From positions 124,001 to 188,000 of the forward strand of contig JAEUHN010000009.1 in NCBI GenBank assembly GCA_016795365.1: a stretch of 64,000 nucleotides of DNA, written 5' to 3'. Below are positions 10,401 to 17,220 of this stretch, piece by piece (positions within the stretch are counted from its first letter, which is position 1; every line of letters begins with the position of its first letter). The position numbers and the translations under genes are program-made. A model generated the notes under the pieces. That model saw only the letters and a program-made list of their open reading frames with translations, ran no database searches and was not told the origin of the DNA. This DNA is from Verrucomicrobiaceae bacterium. Its GTDB lineage: Bacteria > Verrucomicrobiota > Verrucomicrobiia > Verrucomicrobiales > Verrucomicrobiaceae.

Positions 10401-10541
10401 TTCATTCCGGACAGCGCCAGGCTTGTCGTGCAGCTTTATCGCGAGTGGCAGCGCCTGGATCAACTGGACCAGGAGATTGCCAAGTTTTTCCTGCCCGAAG
10501 GCGTGCTCCACGAGGTGAAGTTCCTCGCTGGCAGGAAGTGA
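4446..10541 (+). CDS. Giant exported tetratricopeptide-repeat protein
   Basis: About 2031 residues from the ATG at 4446; a GTG at 4434 and an ATG at 4437 are alternative starts. A signal peptide is visible (RRSILVVAAWGALQVRGA). The rest is almost wholly alpha-helical with TPR-like helix pairs, clearest in the N-terminal half (for example ASSKHPSVLLVEGHLWRKSG, KAAALYDQVLKLDPQN, AVVHLERARREQPDNEAVLNAL). No catalytic domain or transmembrane segment was seen after the signal. It starts 145 bases from the divergent DUF1549 gene. TPR solenoids of this size act as protein-protein scaffolds; the partner is unknown and the periplasmic location is inferred from the signal peptide. Confidence 0.8.
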   Translation: MKTNLRRSILVVAAWGALQVRGADVAWSERETKLANEYLSLLVDRPEYGRVVDLLWDLYKKRDATKLLLDNIHAQAASSKHPSVLLVEGHLWRKSGDLTKAAALYDQVLKLDPQNTLARRSRAEVAVEQGQLALAIELQAKLAADLPDSDPAKADAFLKLGNLALSNNQPVPAVDAWEKATKLKPQDLALARTVAQLMLRAGYPERAVSLLEALAKQTDPQKRLDALFDLARVHEHSDQFQRADKALRDGLALLDFRDARYGEFFQRRVRLHERFGALDELRTQLLNDARKQPPTEQALANMARFFAITVDVDERLVWLRELVKAAPATEAYRWELVRALLDHEGADEAAKLLDEKLKGDGSDLPALVQLRAEADLRQGKTDLAIQRLNKLIATQDNADVEKLVLAFAQERALDSLVEAILKRRIDRDPDKPEPVFELATFYRARDRGADSVPLLRAYASHATLPADQARRLNDAATFLAAGGDQDEALKLQTEAARLTNQGREELLRLADLMAGNGKAADAIEQLESALQKAATLEERIDIDDRLYSVLLGDQHEEAPKKPVATSGEFNLPTFITGIGFGSDAPVQVKGASKFPATLTDYAKKIIEAALTPSATQDQVVRGAWWASRIERSDDVYRLLKKIVFEDSQRATRQLPVELHRLLLDIALAEENPLLVARQLTTLIEVDAPNRVQYLLRLAEQCLTDNQPDAAVVHLERARREQPDNEAVLNALTQCYQLMRKPDAALELWRTAIQRTPGNAGTPLRERYASLLLKENRLGDYVETQVSIVESETDIKRRRETFKRFIDQLMWSDALGGEVAQTVMQDRLKLVENRLIERTRKHPFDGFFHEALAAVFAKRGDEQKAFASMKQAYYTSPDTPFSLEQLRAAALKAGDLKSAIYFQKQIAATAPPKELAGESRQLIQLLEQTFQIAEADKVRRRLENRLSQDAQALEDLAQYYKETGQDEAERRVYEQIQRVRSWEPRSTLRLALKCIAVADEQAAEEHLTQLLAKTKARNSLKALPPDRWPFPLTDERKPGPAASLKDIVELLEGARGLGKAEMDRLRTFLSFPRPEFAELPDDVSLVRLRGIEEMAKLQQRHGGDGLRQWIAQWQADAKAVPVERLWALFYAGAEAEFREALAASIGESESLDLEFVFAWLTVRARGMRDALTWMKVPKIGRDQLALRRDVMRLVTGMLADWEHFRYDPRELVVLGNARLLQNAAIFDIIRRLQDRQRYAEAMSLVDSLRRSSPDQWRSYSFLLASYAQSAELWDLQRQYLHDALEGLPEPGAYTGEEQDSFLMSVVALHRLARTPQEREVVLQNAMRRLRESPPSAMTTMREAAVASLAGAVVPAAKSFGSFAGTTFLGARQIAAPMGGLMPQGSPRNEDTNYFRSYWEDLRMIGAVLSQQGLGQLVAAVDNYLDESFGSVQLGPRTSDTFSLWRSTKLVRELREVNFPTRVRLIREFLASADMKEEDAVEALIELGRELEVNGMVRECIEVYKQLPGRAPSNNLYAEYFIRVCDQAWEPEPGRAYVESLFGKDPVYKPQGIGDERLREHHAHFLAQQRNAARLRELGWRPEGFTRVLAGRIAHEVPYARELALLLEHDGDTKGALEAWNQMHKALINGTPDSPMPADPECALHRARLMVELKSPHTALPVLREILLRDGLDEIRLAAMQLRVQLAAQVNEWNEVRELMSVAVDKKSPELALTITEELRKAARHTEALNFLTQAERAMKGTEERFTLRLEQLRFFALDPTWTPSKGRAQVAALFRTGGRSQQTMKRMTDWLSQQKDHAQDWLPVLRAEARSGSDPAMAALALCALSTSWPGSALLDEVVWAWNRGEEKDRPCLHLAADVLLKAGKPEHASRACDAMRATPSGLQSRLLPIAVQIAGALKDEMRLRELYAEVVRMPFPGGTMTKDWAEAFESAGHKDWARELFSLAAEQMSKTNKPNPALTQSQIEFLIRQHDFEAAETLLMRHYTTFIPDSARLVVQLYREWQRLDQLDQEIAKFFLPEGVLHEVKFLAGRK

Positions 10542-10547
10542 GTTTCA

Positions 10548-10868
10548 TCAAGGGGCCTTGAGCTGCACGGCGGTGCCATAGGCGAGCACTTCCGTCACGC
10601 CAGGGGAGAACTCCGTGGCATCGTAACGCATCGCAATGATCGCATTTGCGCCCACGCGCTGCGCGTGCTCGACCATGCGCTGGTAAGCGATCTGACGGGC
10701 ATCATCGCAGACGCGCTCGAACTCGCTGATGTTGCCGCCGAAGATCGTTTTGATCCCGCCGATGAAGCCGGAGATGATGTTATTGCTGCGCACGACGATG
10801 CCGCGCACCACTCCGAGATGAGCGCCGATGGCATAGCCTTCGACGTTGTTGGCTGAAGTAACGACCAT
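10548..10868 (-). CDS. YbjQ/UPF0145 family protein
   Basis: A 106-residue small cytosolic protein of the UPF0145 family, recognised by VTSANNVEGYAIGAHLGVV, the central NIISGFIGGIKTIFGG and the C-terminal GANAIIAMRYDATEF. The family forms ring-shaped oligomers and is sometimes called a heavy-metal-binding domain, but its function is not settled. It lies 12 bases downstream of a small membrane protein on the same strand, so the two are probably cotranscribed. Full length for the family. Confidence 0.85.
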   Translation of the reverse strand: MVVTSANNVEGYAIGAHLGVVRGIVVRSNNIISGFIGGIKTIFGGNISEFERVCDDARQIAYQRMVEHAQRVGANAIIAMRYDATEFSPGVTEVLAYGTAVQLKAP

Positions 10869-10880
10869 AAATGGAGAAGG

Positions 10881-11102
10881 TTAGAATCCGCCGCCACCGA
10901 GGAAGAGGCGGAGCACGGCGACGACACCGACGACGAGGTTGATGGTGAGGCCGATCTTCTTCTCGCAGAACGATCCGAAGAAGGAGCCGATCACCACGAG
11001 GACAAGCACTAGCCACTGCAACCAGCCGAGGAGCGGAATGATGCCCGGCACCATGACAATCGCAGCGGCGATGCCACAAAGGACAGAGAGGAACTGGAAC
11101 AT
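10881..11102 (-). CDS. Small membrane protein upstream of YbjQ-like gene
   Basis: A 73-residue protein with two or three hydrophobic helices (FLSVLCGIAAAIVMVPGIIPLLG, WLQWLVLVLVVIGSFFG, LTINLVVGVVAVLRLF) and a glycine-rich end. The start ATG at 11102 fits the first helix; the frame is open to 11216 but that extension is polar and unlike a leader. Probably cotranscribed with the YbjQ-like gene. No family was recognised; a small inner-membrane protein is all that can be said. Confidence 0.65.
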   Translation of the reverse strand: MFQFLSVLCGIAAAIVMVPGIIPLLGWLQWLVLVLVVIGSFFGSFCEKKIGLTINLVVGVVAVLRLFLGGGGF

Positions 11103-11233
11103 GGGCCGCACTTCACGCAGCTTGATCGAGGCAGCAATGAGAAATCCGGGCCGTGCTTGCAACGTCTGACACCTCACGATCTCATGCACGGTGAGCCGAC
11201 ATGTGTGCGTCACCACACGCCTCGATCATGCCA

Positions 11234-13090
11234 TCACTCCGTTGCCAGGGTTTCCACGACGCTGAGTTTTTGCTCCCACTCAGAGGTGAGTTTCTGGAGC
11301 GCGGCATCGAGTTCATCATGCTCCTTTTGCAAGGCCATGGCCTTGGACGCATCGGCCCAGGTGTCGGGGTTTTGTAACAATGCGAGCACTTCGGCTCCGC
11401 GTTTTTCCTTCTCCGCAATGGCCGCTTCGAGCTGGGTAACGCGCTGCTCCAGCTCCCGTTTTTGCTTGGCGCGTGCTTGCCGTTCCTGGGCTTCGAGCCG
11501 CTTCTGCTCTTTGCTGCGGCTGGGCTGGTTCTTCTTCTCTTCGGGGCTCGTCCACGTGGAGGGCTGATGATTGGTCAGGCTGGCGGTGAGCGCTTCGCGT
11601 GCAGAAGCGGACTTGGTTTTGTCCAGGTAGTATTGGTAATCTCCGGCGTAGGGTGTGAGGTGACCGCTGTCGATGTGGATCACATTGCGGGCCATCGCTC
11701 GGATGAAGTGCACGTCGTGACTGATGAAAACGAGCGTGCCTTCGAACTGGCTGAGCGCGCCGATCAGGGCGTCGATGCTGCCCATGTCGAGGTGCGTCGT
11801 GGGCTCGTCCATGAGGAGAAAGTTCGGCGGATCGAGCAACAGCTTCACCAGGGCAAGGCGGCTCTTCTCACCACCGCTGAGAATGCCCACGGGCTTGAAG
11901 ACATCGTCATTGCGGAAGAGGAAGGATCCAAGGATCGAGCGTGCGGCCACTTCGGGCACGGGCCGGTCCATATCGAGCGCAGACTGCAGCACGGTGTGCT
12001 TCGGATTGAGCGTGTCCATGCGATACTGAGCGAAGTAGCCGAGCTTCACGTTGTAGCCTAGTTCACGCGTGCCGCCCTTGGGATGCAGCGCGCCAGCGAG
12101 GAGCTTGAGCAAGGTGGACTTGCCCGCACCATTCGGTCCCACCAGCACGGTGCGTGCGCCGCGATCGAGTTCAAAATCGAGCCCCTGATACACGGGCGTG
12201 GTGCCGTAGCTGAAATCGACACCCTTCATCGTGATCACGCGCTGGCCACTGCGCTGCGGCTGCGGGAAACGGAACTGCACCGTCTTCTCGCGTGTCTCTG
12301 GAGCATCGAGCACATCGAGCTTGTCGATGAGCTTCATCTTGCTCTGGGCGCTGGAGGCCTTGCTGGCTTTGGCTTTGAAGCGATCAACGAAGTTCTGTAG
12401 CTTGGCGATCTCTCGCTGCTGGTTGGCATAGGCAGCCTCGTGCTGCTGCTCGCGGGAGACTTTCTGCTCGAGGTAGCTATCGTAGTTGCCCGTGTAGCGG
12501 AAGATCTTGCTGCGGGCGATCTCGAGGATGCTGTCGGTGAGCACATTGAGGAACTCGCGATCGTGCGAGATCATCAAGATGGAGCCGGGATAGCCTTGCA
12601 GATAGTCCTGGAACCAGATCAGCGATTCGAGGTCGAGGTGGTTAGTGGGTTCATCCAGCAGCAGCAAATCCGGCTCCTGCACGAGCAGACGCGCGAGGTG
12701 CGCACGCATCACCCAACCGCCCGAAAGCGTCTTCGCGCTGCGATCGAAGTCGCTTTCGCGGAAGGCCAGGCCGCGCAGGATCCTTTTGGCCTTCGGCTCT
12801 GCCTCCCAGCGCGAGTGCTCGGGCACATGGCTGAGGGCCAGCGAGAGCACCGTCTCATTGCCCACCGGCGCGGACTCCTGGGGCAGGAAGCCGATGCTGG
12901 CCCCCTTCTCCCACATCACGCGGCCAGAGTCCGGCGTGGTCTCGCCGAGCAGGATGGAGAACAAGGTGGACTTCCCCGCGCCATTGGGTCCCACCAGACC
13001 GATGCGATCGCCACGAATGATGGAAAAGCCGACGTCGCTGAACAGCGTGCGGCCGGCATAAGTTTTTTCGAGGGCGGAGACGGAGAGCAT
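11234..13090 (-). CDS. ABC-F family ATPase (ribosome-associated type)
   Basis: About 618 residues, soluble, two ABC domains and no membrane segments, as in the ABC-F family (EttA/Uup/YheS), which acts on ribosomes in translation. First domain: Walker A GPNGAGKST (residues 34-42), signature LSGGWVMRAHLARLL, Walker B LLLLDEPTNHLD. Second domain: GPNGAGKSTLLKLL near residue 317, LSGGEKSRLALVKLL, LLMDEPTTHLD. A charged helical linker separates them, and a coiled-coil tail rich in K, E, Q and R (about the last 100 residues) resembles Uup-type tails. The start at 13090 begins MLSVSALEKTYAGRTLF, which is typical; an ATG at 13111 adds seven residues, and the longer open frame runs over the divergent gene. 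The subfamily is not resolved. Confidence 0.88.
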   Translation of the reverse strand: MLSVSALEKTYAGRTLFSDVGFSIIRGDRIGLVGPNGAGKSTLFSILLGETTPDSGRVMWEKGASIGFLPQESAPVGNETVLSLALSHVPEHSRWEAEPKAKRILRGLAFRESDFDRSAKTLSGGWVMRAHLARLLVQEPDLLLLDEPTNHLDLESLIWFQDYLQGYPGSILMISHDREFLNVLTDSILEIARSKIFRYTGNYDSYLEQKVSREQQHEAAYANQQREIAKLQNFVDRFKAKASKASSAQSKMKLIDKLDVLDAPETREKTVQFRFPQPQRSGQRVITMKGVDFSYGTTPVYQGLDFELDRGARTVLVGPNGAGKSTLLKLLAGALHPKGGTRELGYNVKLGYFAQYRMDTLNPKHTVLQSALDMDRPVPEVAARSILGSFLFRNDDVFKPVGILSGGEKSRLALVKLLLDPPNFLLMDEPTTHLDMGSIDALIGALSQFEGTLVFISHDVHFIRAMARNVIHIDSGHLTPYAGDYQYYLDKTKSASAREALTASLTNHQPSTWTSPEEKKNQPSRSKEQKRLEAQERQARAKQKRELEQRVTQLEAAIAEKEKRGAEVLALLQNPDTWADASKAMALQKEHDELDAALQKLTSEWEQKLSVVETLATE

Positions 13091-13172
13091 AGGATGAAAA
13101 ACGCGGGCCATGCCTGTGCCGGAAGTTTGCGCGATTGCAAATCGAGTTCTGCCGCCCCAAACTGCGTCACCT

Positions 13173-13643
13173 ATGAAAACCTGGGCTCTCTCTTTGATCG
13201 CCGTGCTCGTCGCGGGAACCTGTGCGCACGCAGAAGACAACCTCGCTGACCAGCTCAAACGCGCCCTGGACAAGGCCAAGGTCAAGCTCAACGAAGCCGC
13301 CGACAAGGCCGGAGAGAAGGGCCGCGAATGGTATCGCCAGGCCAAGGAGAACCTCAAGCTGAGCCGCCCTGAATACTTGAAGCGAGCAGAGAAGGAACTG
13401 GCCGAGAGCGAGGCCCAGATCGCGGTGCTCAAGGAAATGTCCAATGCCCCTGGCCAGCGCGAGTATTTCAAAACTCGCGTCACAGCACTCGAGCAGCACG
13501 CCGCGTTCGCCAAGACCGAGTATGCCAATCTCGAAGCCGCAGACAGCGAACCCGTGTTCCGCGCGCGACAGTCGATCTTCAACAAAACGGTATGGACTCT
13601 GGAGGCCGCGATCGAGCAGGCTAAGGAGGAAGCCGGGTTGTAA
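13173..13643 (+). CDS. Small exported helical protein
   Basis: 156 residues. A signal peptide (MKTWALSLIAVLVAGTCAHA) precedes a mature part that is almost entirely charged alpha helix (DQLKRALDKAKVKLNEAADK, YLKRAEKELAESEAQIAVLK), probably a coiled coil. The start at 13173 is chosen because it begins the signal peptide. It is divergent from the ABC-F gene and followed after 3 bases by the next exported protein, so the two form an operon. No family was recognised; a periplasmic location is inferred. Confidence 0.7.
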   Translation: MKTWALSLIAVLVAGTCAHAEDNLADQLKRALDKAKVKLNEAADKAGEKGREWYRQAKENLKLSRPEYLKRAEKELAESEAQIAVLKEMSNAPGQREYFKTRVTALEQHAAFAKTEYANLEAADSEPVFRARQSIFNKTVWTLEAAIEQAKEEAGL

Positions 13644-13646
13644 CCC

Positions 13647-14252
13647 ATGAGGCGTTCCTTGCTCTGCCTCGTCCTGCTGCCGCTACTCGTTGTGGCTCAG
13701 ACGCCTTCGAAGAAGCTCGACAGCTACGTTCTCATGCCCGAACCCTCGGCCTTGAAGAACGTGAACTCCCGAGCTCTCGGTGGTGGACAGAAGACGGTGC
13801 TCTCGCCTGCTCGTGAAGTGGCAGAAGCTCCCGGCGTTAAGCTCTACACGCCCGAGGAGTTCGCGAAGCTCGGCATCAGTGTGGACACCTTCACCGAGCG
13901 TGCGAAGGCAGCCGCCGATGCACGACTGGCATCGCTGTCACCGGATTTTATCAAGGATGAGTCGGGCAAGACTCGCTACGCCGTGTATCGCGGCGATAGC
14001 TCGTTGATCGCCTCATTGATTGTCGCGCCGTCGCTGGGCAAGCTGGTGTCAAAACTCCTCGGCGGCGATCTGTGGGCCGTGCTGCCGGATCGTCATAGCC
14101 TTTATCTTTTCCCTGCGAACCCGGAGCTGGTCGCGGAATTCGGCGACGATCTGCAGCAGCGCTACAATACCGACCCGTATGCCGCGAGCTGTGAGATCTT
14201 CCTCATCAAGCAAGGCGAAGCGCCCCGTGCGATCGCGAGCTTCAACGACTGA
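13647..14252 (+). CDS. Exported hypothetical protein
   Basis: 201 residues with a short signal peptide (RRSLLCLVLLPLLVVAQ). The mature protein contains a Pro/Ser-rich linker and an alpha/beta domain (residues about 70-195: TPEEFAKLGISVDTFTERAK, GDLWAVLPDRHSLYLFPANP). It lies 3 bases after the preceding helical exported protein. An AAGGAGGA sequence at 13623-13630 is 16 bases from the start, far for a ribosome binding site. No homologous family was recognised. Confidence 0.7.
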   Translation: MRRSLLCLVLLPLLVVAQTPSKKLDSYVLMPEPSALKNVNSRALGGGQKTVLSPAREVAEAPGVKLYTPEEFAKLGISVDTFTERAKAAADARLASLSPDFIKDESGKTRYAVYRGDSSLIASLIVAPSLGKLVSKLLGGDLWAVLPDRHSLYLFPANPELVAEFGDDLQQRYNTDPYAASCEIFLIKQGEAPRAIASFND

Positions 14253-14312
14253 CGATGTCGCACTGCAAGCTTGCCAGGGCACATAGCCGTAGTGTGTGAT
14301 GCACACCGCACT

Positions 14313-15479
14313 ATGAATCGCCGCACCTTTGCCACCACCCTCGTCGGATCCACCGCCGCACTTGTCGCGGGTTTCGAAACCAACGCACGCGCTGCGGGCT
14401 CGAAGTTTCTCGTCTATTTCGGCCCCTACACGAATGCCAAGTCAGGCAGCAAGGGCATCTACGTCTCCACCTTCGACACTGCGACAGGCACACTCGGTGA
14501 TCCCGCACTCGTGGCTGAAACCAGCAACCCGAGCTTCCTCGAGATTCATCCGTCGAAGAAGTATCTCTATGCCGTGGGCGAGATGAGCGATGGCAAGAGC
14601 AAGGGCGGCGGCGTCAGCGCCTTCGCAATCGACGCATCGTCCGGCAAGCTCACACCTATCAATCAAGTGTCCGCCGTGGGCCAGGGGCCGTGCCATGTGA
14701 ACGTGGATCCTTCCGGCAAGGTCGTCGGTATCGCGAACTACGGCAGCGGCAGTTGCGCCTCGTATCAAGTGAAGGCGGACGGCTCCCTCACTGAGGCGGC
14801 CAGTTTCCATCAGCACGAAGGCAGCAGCGTGAATCCTGGACGGCAGAAGGGCCCGCACGCGCACAGCGTGAACTTTTCACCCGATAGCCGCTTTGCGTTC
14901 GTGTGCGACCTGGGGCTCGACAAGGTGATGATCTACAAAGTCGATACCGCGACCGGCAAGTTCGAGAAGCACGGCGAAGGCATCGTGCCTCCGGGCAGTG
15001 GCCCGCGTCATCTTGCTTTTCACACGAGCGGCAAGTTCGTCTTCGTGAACAACGAGATGACGCTCACCTGCACCGTCTTCGCCTACGACGCTGCTGCCGG
15101 CACGCTCAAGGCGCTCGACACCGTTTCCTGCCTGCCCAAGGACGTGCCGTGGGAAGGCCGCTTCTCCACCGCCGAGACGCGCGTGCATCCGAATGGCAAG
15201 TTCGTCTATGTGAGCTGCCGCACTCACGACACGATCGCGCGCTTCAGCTTCGACGAAGCGACCGGCAAGCTCACGCACCTGGGCAACACATCCAGCGGCG
15301 GCAAGATCCCACGCAACTTCAACCTCACGCCCGATGGCCAGTGGCTCTTCGCTGCGCACCAGGACAGCGGCAATGTCGTGCTCTTCAAGGTCGATGCCGC
15401 CACGGGCGAGATCACTCCGGCTGGCAAAGAAGTCACCGTGGGTGGCTGCGTCTGCGTGCGCTTCCTCGAAATGAGCTGA
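14313..15479 (+). CDS. Beta-propeller lactonase (YbhE/Pgl family), probably Tat-exported
   Basis: 388 residues of the seven-bladed-propeller lactonase family, whose best-known member hydrolyses 6-phosphogluconolactone. Typical blade sequences are visible: SNPSFLEIHPSKKYLYAVGE, GPCHVNVDPSGKVVGIANYG, PHAHSVNFSPDSRFAFVCDLG, VHPNGKFVYVSCR. The N-terminus MNRRTFATTLVGSTAALVAG has an RR-containing Tat-type signal. An exported enzyme is unlikely to meet cytosolic phosphosugars, so another lactone or a non-catalytic propeller role is possible. The sulfatase follows after 2 bases, so the two genes are cotranscribed and may serve extracellular polysaccharide use. Confidence 0.85.
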   Translation: MNRRTFATTLVGSTAALVAGFETNARAAGSKFLVYFGPYTNAKSGSKGIYVSTFDTATGTLGDPALVAETSNPSFLEIHPSKKYLYAVGEMSDGKSKGGGVSAFAIDASSGKLTPINQVSAVGQGPCHVNVDPSGKVVGIANYGSGSCASYQVKADGSLTEAASFHQHEGSSVNPGRQKGPHAHSVNFSPDSRFAFVCDLGLDKVMIYKVDTATGKFEKHGEGIVPPGSGPRHLAFHTSGKFVFVNNEMTLTCTVFAYDAAAGTLKALDTVSCLPKDVPWEGRFSTAETRVHPNGKFVYVSCRTHDTIARFSFDEATGKLTHLGNTSSGGKIPRNFNLTPDGQWLFAAHQDSGNVVLFKVDAATGEITPAGKEVTVGGCVCVRFLEMS

Positions 15480-15481
15480 CC

Positions 15482-16906
15482 ATGAAACGAGTCGTCGGGT
15501 CCCTCTGCGCGGTGTTGGTTTGTGTTGCGACGCTGGCCGTTGCGCGCGAGCCCAACGTCATCTTCATCCTCACCGACAACCACGGTGAGTGGACGCTAGG
15601 CTGCCACGGCAATCCCGACATCCGCACACCGAACATCGATCGGCTGGCCAAGGAGGGCGTGAGGTTCGCGCATTGCTTTGCGAACAACCCGGTATGCTCG
15701 CCGAATCGCGCGACGCTGCTCACAGGATTGATGCCCTCGCAGCACGGCGTGCATTCGTATCTGGGCAAAGGGCCACCGCAGACTGGTGAGGGCGCGCACT
15801 CAGTGCTCGGTGAGTTCACGACATTGGGCGAAGTCTTCAAGTCGCGCGGCTATCGCTGCGGCATGGTAGGGAAGTGGCATGTCGGTGGCAATGAGTCGCC
15901 GCAGGAAGGTTTCACCGATCACTGGATCACGATGCCCCTGGGCAGCACGGCGACCTTCTTTGATGCGCAGGTGATTGAGAACAGCATCACGCGTAAAGAG
16001 CCGCAGCATCTCACGCTGCTGTGGCGCGATCATGCGTTGCGCTTCCTCGACGAGTCCAAAGAGAAACCCTTCTTCCTCTACCTGCCGCTCAATGGTCCGT
16101 ATGGCCTGGGCCCAGCGCAGGAGAAGGATCACGAGCGAGCGCCGCACTGGGCGGACTATGCAGACGCGCCGATGAAGAGCTTCCCGCGCACCGCGATGCA
16201 TCCGTGGCAGTTCAACAACAAGGACTACCTCAACAACGAGATCTGCATGAGGCGCTACGCCGCTGAACTCACGACCATCGACGACGTGGTCGGTGATCTG
16301 CTGGCGAAGTTGCAAAGCACCGGCCAGCTCGATAACACGCTCATCGTTTTCGCTGGTGACAATGGCTGGTCCGGTGGTCATCACGGCCTTTGGGGCATGG
16401 GCGATCACACGCGACCGAAGTGCGCCTTCGATCCCACGATGACCGTGCCGCTGATCTGGTGGCAGCCGGGCAAGATCAAACCTGCCGTGGTGAACGAGCA
16501 GGTAAGCCATCTCGACTTCTTCCCATCGATCTTGTCGCACCTGGGCATGAAGGCAGAACTTTCCGCGAACCAGAAGCTCCCCGGTCACGATTACAGCGCG
16601 GCCTTGCGTGGAGAGCAACTCAGCGGCTGGGACAACACCATCTACTATGAGTTCGAGGACCTCCGCTGCGTGCGCACCAAGGACGCGAAGCTCATCGAAC
16701 GTCACCACGGTCCGACGAACGAACTCTACGATTTGCGCAGCGATACAGGCGAGGAGCATAACCTCATCGACGACGCTGCGAGCGCGGAATTACGCTCGTC
16801 GTTGCACGAGGAATTGGAGAACTTCTTCGCGACGTATGCGATGCCACAGTTCGACTTGTGGAAGAGCGGCACATCGAAAGCTCCGCTGCTCGAGAAGAAG
16901 AAGTGA
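15482..16906 (+). CDS. Formylglycine-type sulfatase, exported
   Basis: 474 residues with signal peptide (VVGSLCAVLVCVATLAVA). The alkaline-phosphatase-fold metal site starts with IFILTDNHGEWTLGCHGNP. The modification motif is C-S-P-N-R at residues 72-76 (CxPxR class), where the Cys is converted to formylglycine, followed by ATLLTG. GKWHVGG and FAGDNGWSGGHHG supply further active-site residues. The substrate is probably a sulfated glycan, inferred from family and from the co-encoded lactonase. No formylglycine-generating enzyme is encoded in the window. The start directly follows the lactonase stop. Confidence 0.92.
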   Translation: MKRVVGSLCAVLVCVATLAVAREPNVIFILTDNHGEWTLGCHGNPDIRTPNIDRLAKEGVRFAHCFANNPVCSPNRATLLTGLMPSQHGVHSYLGKGPPQTGEGAHSVLGEFTTLGEVFKSRGYRCGMVGKWHVGGNESPQEGFTDHWITMPLGSTATFFDAQVIENSITRKEPQHLTLLWRDHALRFLDESKEKPFFLYLPLNGPYGLGPAQEKDHERAPHWADYADAPMKSFPRTAMHPWQFNNKDYLNNEICMRRYAAELTTIDDVVGDLLAKLQSTGQLDNTLIVFAGDNGWSGGHHGLWGMGDHTRPKCAFDPTMTVPLIWWQPGKIKPAVVNEQVSHLDFFPSILSHLGMKAELSANQKLPGHDYSAALRGEQLSGWDNTIYYEFEDLRCVRTKDAKLIERHHGPTNELYDLRSDTGEEHNLIDDAASAELRSSLHEELENFFATYAMPQFDLWKSGTSKAPLLEKKK

Positions 16907-17008
16907 TCGCTGGAGGGTGCGGCAGCCTGCCTGACCGAGAAGGGCAGCCACCTCCCAATGGCTGAGTCTCAGCAGTGGCCGGCAATGCTGCCGCACGCGG
17001 CAGCGATC
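16905..17008. repeat. Imperfect long inverted repeat after the sulfatase
   Basis: Arms of 21 bases at 16905-16925 and 16988-17008 pair at 17 of 21 positions (gatcgctg and gtgcggcag are perfect, the middle four bases are not). The 62-base loop contains a smaller palindrome GCTGAGTCTCAGC. It overlaps the sulfatase stop and could act as a transcription-end or mRNA-stabilising structure, but has no T run. The rest of the interval to 17220 shows no gene or clear motif. Confidence 0.5.
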
Positions 17009-17220
17009 ACGAATGCGCTGCCAGTATTTGTAAGTTTGGAGCAAGCGCAGTTTGTCCGATATCCTCCAACTCATAGGGCAATGCATCGAAGCCAGCTGAC
17101 ACTTGACGCATCAATGGCGGGGGAGAGGAGGTGAAAGCGTTCACGAAAGCCTTTTGACAGGCCCATTGCGCGCACGTTGTCAGGTTCCACAAATCGTGGT
17201 CCGGTGTAATCGCCGACCAC

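Noticed and set aside
13091-13648. A 186-codon N-terminal extension of the ABC-F protein
   Set aside because: It is the antisense of the small exported gene at 13173-13643 and has no ABC-F features; the ATG at 13090 gives the family-typical start.
14282-14315. CATAG...CTATG pairing ending on the lactonase start codon, similar to the DapA-family case
   Set aside because: Only 5-base outer arms with an internal loop; given about 50 genes, one such match near a start codon is expected by chance.
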